Origin: Nocardia asteroides
GTDB lineage: Bacteria; Actinomycetota; Actinomycetes; Mycobacteriales; Mycobacteriaceae
Reading direction: 5' to 3'
DNA: 64,000 bases
Assembly: GCF_900637185.1 (NCBI RefSeq)
Contig: NZ_LR134352.1
Coordinates: forward strand, 310,001-374,000
A model generated the notes under the pieces. The model did no database searches, was not told the DNA's origin, and worked only from the letters and a program-made list of their open reading frames with translations. Position 1 is the first letter of the stretch, and every line of letters begins with the position of its first letter. Made by a program: the position numbers and the translations under genes. Below, one piece after another: positions 28,745 to 39,487 of this stretch.

Positions 28745-29616
28745 GCGACCGCACCGGCAGCCGCCGCGGGGATGCCGAGTGCAGCGGCTCCCACGGCCGC
28801 GCCGACCCCCGCACCGATCGCGGCGCCCGCGCCCGTGGTCGCCGCGGCGATGGGCCACGCGGCGACGAAGCCCCCCGCGATGGTCGGCAGCGCACCGGCG
28901 CCCGCGGTGGGGATGGCCGCCGCGCCGGCGAGGATCGCGGTCGCGCCCGCCGTGCCCGCGGCGCCGACCGCGAAGCCGACGCCGGCCCCGATGCCCGCGC
29001 CGATGAGGCCGCCACCCACCGCGCCGACGGCGGCGGCCGGGACACCGGCGAGGGCGGCACCGGCCAGCGCGCCACCGACGGTCGCGGCCGCGATCTTGTC
29101 GGAACGGCTGGGGTTGATGCCGATCGAGCGGCCCTGGGTGGCGATGGCGGCTTCGACATCGGCCGCGGTGCCGTTGACGCCGTCGAGGACCTCACCGGGG
29201 ACCTCGTCGGGAACGGGGCTGGTGAAGTCGCCGACGCGCAGCGTGCGCGGCGGCGGGGCGATGGGGGCCACCGGCTCGACCGGTTCGGGGAGGTGGAGCT
29301 CCTCGATGACGATCGGCGGTGCGGGCGCGGTGTACTCGGGCACCGGGCGCGATTCCGGACGGTCGGGCGTCAGGCGCTCCAGCGTGTCGGGATTGTCGAA
29401 CTTCGCCAGATCGGAGCGGCCGCCCTCGTCGGCGGGGGTGGTGACACCCGGCTGCTCCGGGTTGATCCCGGGCTGCGGCACCGCGACCGCGACACCGGCG
29501 CAGGCCACCGCCAGCGCCATCGGCAGCACGCCGACGAGCGGGCGGGCCACCTGGCGCACCGTCGAATACTGCACATCATCGGACCGACGGAACACGCCGA
29601 ACACCCACTCACACAC
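28705..29616 (-). CDS. Exported Gly/Ala-rich protein
   Basis: Up to 303 residues from GTG 29616. A signal-peptide-like segment 'PLVGVLPMALAVACAGVAVAVPQPG' is followed by a Pro-rich acidic linker (about 50-160) and a Gly/Ala-rich half with repeated small-residue helices ('AVGAVGGGLIGAGIGAGVG', 'TTGAGAAIGAGVGAAVGA'), resembling glycine-zipper segments that oligomerise or insert in membranes. GTG 29574 is an alternative start. Function is unknown. The 3' end is duplicated downstream. Confidence 0.75.
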   Translation of the reverse strand: MCEWVFGVFRRSDDVQYSTVRQVARPLVGVLPMALAVACAGVAVAVPQPGINPEQPGVTTPADEGGRSDLAKFDNPDTLERLTPDRPESRPVPEYTAPAPPIVIEELHLPEPVEPVAPIAPPPRTLRVGDFTSPVPDEVPGEVLDGVNGTAADVEAAIATQGRSIGINPSRSDKIAAATVGGALAGAALAGVPAAAVGAVGGGLIGAGIGAGVGFAVGAAGTAGATAILAGAAAIPTAGAGALPTIAGGFVAAWPIAAATTGAGAAIGAGVGAAVGAAALGIPAAAAGAVAGGVLGSGYGATI

Positions 29617-29773
29617 TCGTCACAGTGCGGCACGTCCCCGCGTACCGCGCAGCGACGATAGCGGTTGCCGAGCGGATGCTGTCAAATCGATAGCGAGTCG
29701 ACATCACTCGCGCGTGTCGCGCCTGAGCTGGGCAAACAGCACAACCCACCTCACCCGCGACCCCGAGGAGCGG

Positions 29774-29882
29774 CGGCCACGAAAGTGGCCGGTCGGCGGC
29801 CGTCCCGCCGGTCAGGTGCCGTTGCGTCGGCGACGAAGGAGCAAGCAACGGTGCCTGACCGGCGGGACCCAAGGGGCCGCCG
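29774..29882 (-). terminator. Double hairpin downstream of purA
   Basis: Two inverted repeats follow the purA stop (minus strand). The near one has 24-nt arms (29802-29825 and 29845-29868) with two G-U type mismatches and an outer 8-bp pair CGGCGGCC/GGCCGCCG (29794-29801, 29875-29882). The far one, 29774-29791, is CGGCCAC-GAAA-GTGGCCG. Position suggests termination of purA transcription, but the arm length is unusual. Confidence 0.6.
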
Positions 29883-29905
29883 ACTCGAGCGCGCCAGCGC
29901 TCAAA

Positions 29906-31435
<1,530 letters not shown>

Positions 31436-31459
31436 CTACCGAGGAGGGTGTACCGCAGT

Positions 31460-32119
31460 TTGAGTACCCACGTTCTCCGATGTGGTGACATGCCGGTCCC
31501 GATCGCGCTCGCCTCGCAGCCGACCACGCAGACCGGGCAGATCCCGGATCTCACCGTGATCGACGAGCTGCTGCCGGTGCTGGCCGCCGACAGCCTGCCG
31601 CGACTGATCGTGCTCGGCGCCGACGCCGCCCTGGCCGCCGTGCTCACCCATCTGATGCGCACCGAGCGGCTGCACGTCGAGGTCGGCTACGTTCCGGTCG
31701 AGACCACCTATGCCTCGCGGGTGTATCAGACCGCGACCGGCAACGCCGCCGCGAAGATCGCGCTGGAGGGCAGGGCCATCGAGACCCCGCTGATCCGCGA
31801 CGACACCGGCACCGTGCTGGTCGGCCGGGCCGCGATCACCGGCATCGACGGCGCCAAGCTGGAGGGCGAGGCCTATGTCGACGACACCCTGCTGTTCAGC
31901 GGGCTGGTGACGACGATGCTGATCTCGCCGACGATGACCATGCCTGGCGTGCGCGCCCGGGTCCGCAAGGGCTTCCGCAAGCGCACCTGGGTGCACGGGC
32001 GGGCCGCGCAGCTCGGTACGCCGGGCGCGATCGTCACCCGCGACGGGATCACCGCCGAACGCAAGGTGCCCCGCTCCACCTTCTACCGCTTCGAACAACC
32101 CTGGCTCCTGGTGCGATGA
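31460..32119 (+). CDS. Conserved hypothetical protein, Rv0358-like
   Basis: About 219 residues. The body reads as an alpha/beta N-terminal part ('LLPVLAADSLPRLIVLGADAALAAVLTHLM') and a C-terminal part with 'GRAAITGIDGAKLEGEAYVDD' and Arg/Lys-rich 'GVRARVRKGFRKRTWVHGRA'. TTG 31460 follows GAGGAGG (31441-31447) at 12 nt; ATG 31490 is an alternative without a ribosome site. Its position between purA and an M50 peptidase matches mycobacterial Rv0358. It overlaps the peptidase gene by 4 nt. No function is known to me; the sequence has lipid-kinase-like flavour only at a vague level. Confidence 0.75.
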   Translation: MSTHVLRCGDMPVPIALASQPTTQTGQIPDLTVIDELLPVLAADSLPRLIVLGADAALAAVLTHLMRTERLHVEVGYVPVETTYASRVYQTATGNAAAKIALEGRAIETPLIRDDTGTVLVGRAAITGIDGAKLEGEAYVDDTLLFSGLVTTMLISPTMTMPGVRARVRKGFRKRTWVHGRAAQLGTPGAIVTRDGITAERKVPRSTFYRFEQPWLLVR

Positions 32120-32904
32120 CCCACTCCTTCCCGACCGGCAGGCGCGCCGGTCACAGTGCCGTCCGGCCCAGCCCGGTGTTCCTGCTCATCGTGCTGATCA
32201 CCGTGCTCGGCGGTGCGCTGGCCTGGGACGCCGACATCGACTCGATCCGCGCCAAGGTCGGCGTGTTCGTGCTGGTGGTCTTCGGCTGGATCATCAGCCT
32301 GTGTCTGCACGAATTCGCGCACGCCTATGTGGCGTGGCGCGCCGGTGATCATGAAGTGGAAGTGCGCGGTTATCTCACGCTCAATCCGCTGAAATACAGC
32401 CATCCGGTGTTGTCGATCGTGCTGCCGCTGGTTTTCATCGCGCTGGGCGGAATCGGATTGCCCGGCGGCGCCGTCTATGTGGACACAACTCGATTCAGAT
32501 CAGGAATCCAGCGCTTGGTCAGCGCGGTGGGTCCGGCGTCGAATGCGCTGTGCGCGGTGGTGCTGTTGATCGTGGTGCGGGCCTTCGGCTCGACCACCGA
32601 GCACGCCGCGTTCTGGTTCGGGCTCAGCTTCCTGGCGTTCCTGCAGATCACGGCGTTCCTGCTGAACATCCTGCCGGTGCCGGGACTGGACGGATACGGG
32701 ATCATCGAGCCGTCGCTGAGTTACGACACCCGCCGGTCGCTCGACCAGATCAAACCGTACGGGATGCTGATTCTTTTCGCTGTCATCTTTTTCACCCCGC
32801 TCAGCCGAGTGTTCTTCGACGCTGTTTACGCATTGTTCGAACTATCCGGGGTACCAGACGGGTGGGCCGCCTACGGTAGCCACTTGACCCGATTCTGGCG
32901 TTAG
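32116..32904 (+). CDS. Site-2 protease family (M50) membrane metallopeptidase
   Basis: The 262-residue polytopic protein has the zinc motif HEFAH (His65, Glu66, His69) inside a membrane segment 'VLVVFGWIISLCLHEFAHAY' and the third-ligand motif 'NILPVPGLDGYGI' further on, as in site-2 proteases. Five or six membrane segments are visible. It should cut membrane-embedded substrates; the target is unknown. The start overlaps the preceding gene by 4 nt (ATGA), so it is translationally coupled. This matches Rv0359. Confidence 0.93.
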   Translation: MTHSFPTGRRAGHSAVRPSPVFLLIVLITVLGGALAWDADIDSIRAKVGVFVLVVFGWIISLCLHEFAHAYVAWRAGDHEVEVRGYLTLNPLKYSHPVLSIVLPLVFIALGGIGLPGGAVYVDTTRFRSGIQRLVSAVGPASNALCAVVLLIVVRAFGSTTEHAAFWFGLSFLAFLQITAFLLNILPVPGLDGYGIIEPSLSYDTRRSLDQIKPYGMLILFAVIFFTPLSRVFFDAVYALFELSGVPDGWAAYGSHLTRFWR

Positions 32905-32948
32905 CTACCCTTGCCCGGGTCATCACCGACTCTGGAACGGAATTACGT

Positions 32949-33803
32949 ATGGGCAACACCGAATCGCCCGTAGTCCTCTCTGTCGTCATCCCGGCACTCG
33001 ACGAAGCCGCGGGCATCACCGCCTGCCTGGAGCGGCTCGTCGGGCAGGACACCATCGACGAAGTCGTCGTGGTCGACAACGGCAGCACCGACGGCACCCG
33101 CGAGATCGTCGCCGAACTGGCCGCCCGACATCCGAAGATCGAGCTACTGGACGAACCAGAGCCCGGCGTCGCGCACGCCCGCAACACCGGCTTCGACAAG
33201 TCCCGTGGCGACTACATCGGCCGCATCGACGCCGACACCCTGGTCTCGCCCGACTGGGGCGCCACCGTGCGCGCCCACCTCGGCGCCCACCCGGACACCG
33301 TGGCGGTGACCGGGATCAGCACCTATCACGACTCCCCCATCGGGTTCTTCCTCGCGGCCGCGATCGGCGGGCAGCAGCGGCTCGGGCTGATCAAGCATCA
33401 GCCGGTCGGCAATGTCCACGGCGCCAACATGGCCATCCGCCGCTCCGCGTGGGAACAGGTGCGCGAAGCCACCACCAACCGTCGCGACCTGCACGAAGAC
33501 CTCGACCTCGCGCTCTGCCTGACCAAGGCGAAGCTGCGCATCGACCAGCTGCCGCAACTGCGGGCCGAGATCTCGGCCCGCCGCCGCCAGACCCCGCCCA
33601 GCGTGTGGTGGAAGTACCAGCTGCGCGGGCTGGCGACCATCGCCAACCAGGGCTACAACGTGGTGGGCTTCCACCGTGCCGTCATCTCCGGCGCCTGGGT
33701 GATGCACACCGCGCAATGGCCGATCTACCGGCTGTGGGACTTCGACCGCAAGCGGTTCTCGCTGAACCCCGGCCGCCCCCGGGTCTCCCCCGTCGGCGAC
33801 TGA
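32949..33803 (+). CDS. Glycosyltransferase family 2
   Basis: The 284-residue GT-A protein has 'VVIPALDEAAGITACLERLV', 'VVVDNGSTDGTREIV', 'GVAHARNTGFDKSRGDYIGRIDADT' with the DxD metal motif, and the acceptor-side 'RRDLHEDLDLALCL'. A C-terminal amphipathic part lacks clear membrane helices. It would transfer a sugar from a nucleotide or lipid carrier to an envelope acceptor that cannot be named. It ends 4 nt from the convergent FUSC gene. Confidence 0.9.
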   Translation: MGNTESPVVLSVVIPALDEAAGITACLERLVGQDTIDEVVVVDNGSTDGTREIVAELAARHPKIELLDEPEPGVAHARNTGFDKSRGDYIGRIDADTLVSPDWGATVRAHLGAHPDTVAVTGISTYHDSPIGFFLAAAIGGQQRLGLIKHQPVGNVHGANMAIRRSAWEQVREATTNRRDLHEDLDLALCLTKAKLRIDQLPQLRAEISARRRQTPPSVWWKYQLRGLATIANQGYNVVGFHRAVISGAWVMHTAQWPIYRLWDFDRKRFSLNPGRPRVSPVGD

Positions 33804-33807
33804 GCGT

Positions 33808-34974
33808 TCACTCCTCCGGCGTCACATACGGATTGGGCACGGTGGGCGGGAGCAGCGCCATCGCCGAGATGCGCTGCATCCCGCACACCACCATCAGGTC
33901 CACCACGATCGACCGGATCTGGGCGAACACCACATGGGCCGACAGGCCCGCGCCGACCACCAGTTCGGGGCGGGCCTTCTTGGCGACGCTGCGCAGGGCG
34001 CGGGTGGCCTCGGCCTGATCGGGTTGCTCGCCCGGATCGGCCAGCATCATCCGGCGGACCACGTCGGAGGCGTTGCCGAGCTGGTCGACCAGGTCGATGA
34101 GCCGCGGGTCGAGCACCTCGTCGTCGCGGACCAGGGTGAGCGAACGGCGCAGCAGCACACGGGTGTTGCGGACCGCGTTGTCGAGCGGGTCGGCCGCGGA
34201 GTGGATGCGGGCCAGCCGCTGGCGTGAGTTCCAGTACAGCGGGGAGATCCGGCTGACCTCGCGGCCGCCCTCGAGCGCGGCCCGCAGCGCGTCGATCTGC
34301 TTCTGGGTAGCGCGCACCGCGGTCAGCGCCTCGTGCACCTTGTCCGAGTTCTGCTCGAGCAGGCCGTCGGCGCAGGTGATCATGGATTTGCTCATCACCG
34401 CCAGCACGTCGGCCGCGTGCTCGCGCGCCCGGCGCACCGGATGCAGCGGGATCAGCCCCACCATGAGCACCCCGACCAGACCGCCGACCAGGGCGTCGAT
34501 CATCCGGCTCGGGCCCGCGCCCGCCGACTGGCTCAGCGTCGAGACCAGCACCGCCGAGCCCGCCGCCTGGATCGTGATGATCGAGCCGCCGTCGAGGAAC
34601 ACCGCGCAGGCCATGGCGGCGGCGACGACCAGCCCCACCTGCCACACGCCGGTCCCGACCTGGGCGATGAACAGGTCACCGATGCCGATCCCGACCGCGA
34701 CACCCACCACCAGTTCCACCGAGCGGCGGATGCGCGCGCCGAACGAGATGCCGATCGAGACGACCGCGGCCGTCGGCGCGAAGAACGGATCGGGGTGCCC
34801 GATCACGTTGTGCGCGATGAACCAGGCCAGTGCCGCGCCGAGCGAACACTGGATGATCGGGATCGCCGACAGCCGCAACCGCACCGACGACGCCTTGAAG
34901 CGATCGACGGTGCTCGTCTTGGCCGCGGTCACGACCGGGGTCGCCGCGGCTACGACGGGGTTGGGATCGTTCAC
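33808..34974 (-). CDS. FUSC family membrane protein (aromatic-acid exporter-like)
   Basis: The 388-residue protein has an N-terminal block of about six membrane helices (about 25-175; 'IIQCSLGAALAWFIAHNVIG', 'FFAPTAAVVSIGISFGARIRRS', 'VGLVVAAAMACAVFLDGGS') with the FUSC signature, then a cytosolic helical half and no second membrane block. FUSC proteins export aromatic acids or other organics. GTG 34974 lies 16 nt after the DUF3151 gene, so they are probably cotranscribed. The start is by homology; no ribosome site is evident. Confidence 0.85.
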   Translation of the reverse strand: MNDPNPVVAAATPVVTAAKTSTVDRFKASSVRLRLSAIPIIQCSLGAALAWFIAHNVIGHPDPFFAPTAAVVSIGISFGARIRRSVELVVGVAVGIGIGDLFIAQVGTGVWQVGLVVAAAMACAVFLDGGSIITIQAAGSAVLVSTLSQSAGAGPSRMIDALVGGLVGVLMVGLIPLHPVRRAREHAADVLAVMSKSMITCADGLLEQNSDKVHEALTAVRATQKQIDALRAALEGGREVSRISPLYWNSRQRLARIHSAADPLDNAVRNTRVLLRRSLTLVRDDEVLDPRLIDLVDQLGNASDVVRRMMLADPGEQPDQAEATRALRSVAKKARPELVVGAGLSAHVVFAQIRSIVVDLMVVCGMQRISAMALLPPTVPNPYVTPEE

Positions 34975-34990
34975 CGACGACCCGGCCGGT

Positions 34991-35425
34991 TCAGTCCAGG
35001 CCGAGTTCGGTCGCCGCCCGCGGGTCGCAGTCCTCGAGCAGGTCGAGGCAGCGGGCGTACTCCTCGGTCTCGCCGATCGTCTTCGCGGCCCTGGCCAGCG
35101 CACCGACGCTGCGCAGGAAACCCTGGTTCGGCTCGTGATCCCACGGGACCGGGCCGAAACCCTTCCAGCCGTTGCGGCGCAACAGGTCGAGACCGCGGTG
35201 GTAGCCGGTGCGGGCGAAGGCGTAGGCGGCGACGGTCTCGTGGTTCACCTCGCCACCCGAGCGTTCCAGCGAGGCCTCGGCGAGCTGCGCCCAGGCAATC
35301 GAGGCGGCGGGATTGTCCGCGGCGACCTTGACGGGGTCGGTGCCGGCCGCGATGGCGTCCTCGGCGTCGATCAATTCGGGAAGGAGGACCGGCTGCGGTC
35401 CGAGCAGGTCACCGAAGGAGGTCAT
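34991..35425 (-). CDS. DUF3151 domain protein
   Basis: The 144-residue protein is a single DUF3151 domain ('MTSFGDLLGPQPVLLPE', 'AYAFARTGYHRGLDLLRRNGW' and 'WDHEPNQGFLRSVGALARAA'), matching Rv0360c in size and place. It is helical and cytosolic; function is unknown. ATG 35434 three codons upstream is an alternative. It diverges from the large membrane protein gene (Rv0361-like), as in M. tuberculosis. Confidence 0.88.
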   Translation of the reverse strand: MTSFGDLLGPQPVLLPELIDAEDAIAAGTDPVKVAADNPAASIAWAQLAEASLERSGGEVNHETVAAYAFARTGYHRGLDLLRRNGWKGFGPVPWDHEPNQGFLRSVGALARAAKTIGETEEYARCLDLLEDCDPRAATELGLD

Positions 35426-35558
35426 GCGTTTCATTGTGCACCGCGGCCGGGGACGGCGTCGCCCGGCCCGCCGCGGGGGCGATCGGCGAACCACCCGGCC
35501 CGGCGCGCATTAGGCTGATGCCCGAGTGGAACGTTCAAGCCTGAGCGAGGGGTGTTAG

Positions 35559-38500
35559 GTGTCCGACCCGACCGACGAGAACAATCCGGCAGCCCAGCCT
35601 GCCGACCCCGGCGCGCCCGCCGAGGGCGGCGCCGATTCGTCGAGCACCGCGCCGACACCCGGCGCACCCAAGTCGACCCCGAACGCGGTCACCGAACCCG
35701 GACGGCCCACCGTCCCGCCCAGCACTTCGGAGACGGTGGTCATCCGGCGCGGGGATCTGCCGGGGGCGGATGCTGCGGCGGGTCGGCAGGATGCCGGTCG
35801 GCCGGATGTTGCCGGGCAGCAGGCTGCGGGTCAGCCGGGCGACGCCGGGCAGCGGGACTCCGACAGTCCGGCCGGACAGGCATCGCAGGGTCGCCAGCCC
35901 GGCCAGCAAGCTCCAGGTCAGCCGGGGGACGCCGGACAGCGGGGCTCTGATCGACCGGCCGGACAGGCATCGTCGGGTCGCCCCGGCGACGCGACCAGAC
36001 GACAGGCTCCGGGCCATCCCGGCGGGCAGCAGGCCTTCGGTCGGCAGGCCGGGCAGCAGGCTCCGGGTCGGCAGGGCGGGCAGTCCGGCGGTGCGCAGCA
36101 GGGCGGTGGATACGCCGGCGACCAGCCCCTCGGCCCCGGCGGCGGGGTACCGCCTCGCCGGGCGCAGCCCGTCGGCCGGGGTGGGAACTCGCCTGCGGGC
36201 CAGTCCCGTTCCGGCCCCGACGCTCAGCGGCCGCAAGGACCCGGCGGATTCTCGGGCCGCCCGGGCGACGGACCGCACCCCGGCGGACGCCCTGGACCGG
36301 GCAACGCCCCTATGAACTTCCCGCCTCCCGGCCAGGGCAATGCACCTGGCTTCCCCCATGCCGGACCAGGCCAAGCCCCCGGCGCCCCGGCCTCCGGACC
36401 AGGCCACGCGCCCGGACGCCCCTCGGCGCAGGGCGACGCGTCCCGCGATCCGCGTCCTCACGGCGGACCCGGCACTCCCGGCGTCGACCGGCCCGGCGAT
36501 GCGCCTGGTGGGCAACCGGTCTCGGGGTCTGAAGGACCGCGAGACCCGGGTGGCCCGGGCACACCTCCCCCCGGCCGTCCGGGTGGACCCGGCGACGCAC
36601 AGCGGAACCCGGGTGCGCCCGGCGGCGGCTACTCCCAGGGTCCCGCGGGCTCGCACGGCAACCCGCAGAACTCGGGTGCTCCCGGCGGTCAGCGTCCGCT
36701 GGGTGGGCCCGGCGCACCCCACGGAGGCAGGCCCGGCGCGCCGTTCGTCGGTGGTCCGCGCCCGCAGCAGGGTCCTGCGCCGCAGGGCGGTTCGCCGCAG
36801 GGCGGTACGCCGCAGGGCGGTGGGCGGCCCGGCGATGTCGGCGCCGAATCAGGGCGGCCGGGCGGCCTAGGAACGCCTGCTTCGCAGCAGGGCCCTGCGC
36901 CGCAGGGCGGTTCGCCGCAGGGCGGTGGGCGGCCCGGCGATGCCGGCGCCGAATCAGGGCGGCCGGGCGGCCTAGGAACGCCTGCTTCGCAGCAGGGCCC
37001 TGCGCCGCAGGGCGGTTCGCCGCAGGGCGGTGGGCGGCCCGGCGATGCCGGCGCCGAATCAGGGCGGCCGGGCGGCCTAGGAACGCCTGCTTCGCAGCGG
37101 GGCCCAGGCGCGGCAGCCTCGCCGTTGGCCGGGCTTTCCCAGGGGCTCCCGGGTGGCGACCGCGCCGGACGAGACGCGTCCGAGCGCGGAAACTCGCCTG
37201 TCGGCGATGTCACCGGGCCGGATGCGCCGACGACCTCGATGTCGACGCCCGGCGGGAAACCGGCCGCCGCCCAAGGTGATTCCGCGGCCGACCGCACCGT
37301 GAAGATCGGCGGCGCGCAGTCGAAGGCCCGTCAAGCCGACATCTCGACTGCCGAGATGGCGCAGGCCGACCGGCCGACGCCGTCCGCAGCGAAGTCCAAC
37401 CAGCAGGCTCCGTCCATGGCGAAGGCCGACCAGCAGGCTCCGCCCACGGCGAAGTCCAACCAGCAGGCTCCCACCACGGCGAAGTCCAACCAGCCGACGC
37501 CGACCACAGCGAAGTCCGACCAGCAGGCTCCCACCACAGCGAAGGCCGACCAGCAGGCTCCCACCACGGCGAAGGCCGACCAGGCGACGCCGACCACGGC
37601 GAAGTCGGACGGGCCCTCGCCGTCCGCGGCCGTGTCGGGCAACGCGACGGTGATCGCGGCCGGCGCGGCGGCTGGTGCGGCTGTCACCGGAGCAGGTGTC
37701 GCCGGCGCCGCGCGCGATGCCGTGTCGGACGCCGGCCGTGGTCCGGCGAAGTCCGCGACGACACCTACCGGCGACGCCGAGTCCGCGGCTGCCGCTGCGG
37801 ATGCTCGCGACCAGGCCGTCGATTCGAATCAGCCGGACACGGCCCGGGCGGATGCCGCGACGGCAGTTGCCGGCGACGCTGCGGACGAGTCCGCGGATAC
37901 TCAGAGCCAGGCAGCTGATTCGCAGCGGGCAGACGCGGCCGGGGCGCGCGGCGACGCGGCCGACGGTGGAGCCGCCGAGGCGGGCACCGGATCCGCTGGG
38001 GGCACCGCGCCTACCGGCGGCGTTTCCTCCGGCGCCGGAGCAGGCGCGATCGCCCCTGGCGCCGACGTCGCGGGCGCAGGCGCCGAAGCGACCGATCATG
38101 TCATCGGTACGGAAGCCCCGGTTTCCGACGCGACGGTTTCAGGATCCGCCGCACGCACCGGAGCCGCCGCCGGCGCCGCTGCCGACAGTGCGTCGGGCGA
38201 CGCCGTAGCTGCCGACGCGGGCTCGGATGCGAACGCGAGCACGACGAAGTTCGGCGGCCGAAACACCGACACCCGCACGACCGGCGGCCGAAACGCCGAC
38301 ACCGGTTCGGCTGCGGGCGATCGTCCGGCCGACGACGATCCGAACGCGCCGACCGTCTCCGGAGCTGTTGTCGGTGGCGGTGTTTCGCGATCCCGCGATG
38401 TCGACGCGACCGAGAAGTTCGGGACAGCCGACGGCGGGCCCGGGCTGCGTAAGGAGCCGGGGGCAGGAAAGGGCGCGGTTCCCGGTGCGGCCGGGGCGGC

Positions 38501-39389
38501 GGCCGCGGCTGCCGGGGCGGCCTCGCTGCGGAAGGGCGAGATTCCCGCGTCCGAGGATCAGACCATCGCCATGCGGGTGGTGAATCCGGCCGACGCGCCG
38601 ACCACCGCCATGCCGGTGCAGCGGCCGCAGGGCACGGATCGGGTGGTGCCGCCCCAGGGTGGCAGGCCGATGACGCCCCCACCGAATACGCCGCGTGGAC
38701 CCGCGGGCCCGCGGCAGGCGGGACAGCAGGGACCGCACGGGCCCGGGGTGGAGGAGACCCAGCCGTCGCCGCCGCGCGGCCCCGTCGCGCCGCCGCGACC
38801 CGCTTCGGCGCCGTCGCCCGCCGACATCCAGCCGACCCGGCCCGCGCAGCAGCTGGCCGAGGGTAAGCGGCAGGTCGCGCCGCCGGACATGCCGCGTCCG
38901 GTCGCGCCGCCGCAGCGCATCGAGGCTCCACAGGAGCCGGCGCAGCAGCAGGGAAAGCCGAAGCGCTGGCTGCTGGCCGCGGCGGGCGCCGCGGTGCTGG
39001 TGGTGGCGCTGATCGCGGCCGTGGTCGTCCTGATGACCGGTGGCGACAATTCGCCGGAGGGTCAGGTCCGCACCGCCATCGGCACCTACGCCGACGCGCT
39101 GCGCAGCGGCGATCTGGCGGACCTGCGGTCGAGCACGTGCGGCCAGCTGCACGACTTCTATCAGGGCATCACCCCGGAGCAGTTCACCGGCGTGCACCAG
39201 CTCTCGGCCGAGCGCGGTTCCATCCCGATCGTCGAGAGCGTGGATGCGGTCCGCATCACAGGCGACACCGCGCTCGCCGAGGCGACCGTGTACACCTCGG
39301 CCGACCCGTCCAAGCGCACCGCGCGGACCTTCGACCTGCAGCAAACCGACGGAACCTGGAAGGTCTGCGACCCCTCCGGCACCCCGTGA
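35559..39389 (+). CDS. Giant disordered repeat-rich membrane protein with DUF4878-like outer domain (Rv0361-like)
   Basis: The 1276-residue protein is mostly disordered: a Gly/Pro/Gln-rich half (about 50-540), a Lys/Thr/Gln repeat zone (about 605-685) and an Ala/Asp-rich stretch, then one membrane helix near residue 1130 ('RWLLAAAGAAVLVVALIAAVVVLM') and a small outer domain with two cysteines ('SSTCGQLHDFYQGITPEQF' and 'DGTWKVCDPSG'). Place and C-terminus match Rv0361, but the cytosolic half is vastly longer. Start is GTG 35559. The outer domain resembles the protein at 19622-20080. The cytosolic part could be a scaffold or phosphotarget; that is inference. Confidence 0.85.
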   Translation: MSDPTDENNPAAQPADPGAPAEGGADSSSTAPTPGAPKSTPNAVTEPGRPTVPPSTSETVVIRRGDLPGADAAAGRQDAGRPDVAGQQAAGQPGDAGQRDSDSPAGQASQGRQPGQQAPGQPGDAGQRGSDRPAGQASSGRPGDATRRQAPGHPGGQQAFGRQAGQQAPGRQGGQSGGAQQGGGYAGDQPLGPGGGVPPRRAQPVGRGGNSPAGQSRSGPDAQRPQGPGGFSGRPGDGPHPGGRPGPGNAPMNFPPPGQGNAPGFPHAGPGQAPGAPASGPGHAPGRPSAQGDASRDPRPHGGPGTPGVDRPGDAPGGQPVSGSEGPRDPGGPGTPPPGRPGGPGDAQRNPGAPGGGYSQGPAGSHGNPQNSGAPGGQRPLGGPGAPHGGRPGAPFVGGPRPQQGPAPQGGSPQGGTPQGGGRPGDVGAESGRPGGLGTPASQQGPAPQGGSPQGGGRPGDAGAESGRPGGLGTPASQQGPAPQGGSPQGGGRPGDAGAESGRPGGLGTPASQRGPGAAASPLAGLSQGLPGGDRAGRDASERGNSPVGDVTGPDAPTTSMSTPGGKPAAAQGDSAADRTVKIGGAQSKARQADISTAEMAQADRPTPSAAKSNQQAPSMAKADQQAPPTAKSNQQAPTTAKSNQPTPTTAKSDQQAPTTAKADQQAPTTAKADQATPTTAKSDGPSPSAAVSGNATVIAAGAAAGAAVTGAGVAGAARDAVSDAGRGPAKSATTPTGDAESAAAAADARDQAVDSNQPDTARADAATAVAGDAADESADTQSQAADSQRADAAGARGDAADGGAAEAGTGSAGGTAPTGGVSSGAGAGAIAPGADVAGAGAEATDHVIGTEAPVSDATVSGSAARTGAAAGAAADSASGDAVAADAGSDANASTTKFGGRNTDTRTTGGRNADTGSAAGDRPADDDPNAPTVSGAVVGGGVSRSRDVDATEKFGTADGGPGLRKEPGAGKGAVPGAAGAAAAAAGAASLRKGEIPASEDQTIAMRVVNPADAPTTAMPVQRPQGTDRVVPPQGGRPMTPPPNTPRGPAGPRQAGQQGPHGPGVEETQPSPPRGPVAPPRPASAPSPADIQPTRPAQQLAEGKRQVAPPDMPRPVAPPQRIEAPQEPAQQQGKPKRWLLAAAGAAVLVVALIAAVVVLMTGGDNSPEGQVRTAIGTYADALRSGDLADLRSSTCGQLHDFYQGITPEQFTGVHQLSAERGSIPIVESVDAVRITGDTALAEATVYTSADPSKRTARTFDLQQTDGTWKVCDPSGTP
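36765..37094 (+). repeat. In-frame tandem repeats of 105 bp (35 residues)
   Basis: Units 36885-36989 and 36990-37094 are identical at the DNA level; the preceding unit 36765-36884 differs by two substitutions and a 15-bp insertion (120 bp). Each encodes a PQGG/GRPG-rich 35-mer ending 'GRPGGLGTPAS'. The identity shows recent expansion. Confidence 0.93.
37371..37610 (+). repeat. In-frame 30-bp repeats (eight units of 10 residues)
   Basis: Eight consecutive 10-residue units of the form QQAPTTAKSN/AD (for example 'QQAPTTAKAD' twice in a row) lie in the large membrane protein. They supply a Lys/Thr/Gln-rich low-complexity segment. Unit DNA is close but not identical. Confidence 0.9.
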
Positions 39390-39487
39390 CACCCCGGTCG
39401 ACCCGTCGTAGCGGCAGTTCCTGCCTGCTATGACGGGTCACACATAACTGGCTCTCAGGTTGGGCACTCGGTAGCATTTCCCGGATC

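Noticed and set aside
28631..28858. Separate small gene ending 'GATL' downstream of the exported protein
   Set aside because: Its 5' half is an antisense-type Arg/Gly-rich frame inside the real gene; only the last codons resemble the duplicated gene end.
36765..37094. Regular repeats that might suggest a CRISPR array
   Set aside because: The units are contiguous 105-bp in-frame coding repeats without spacers.
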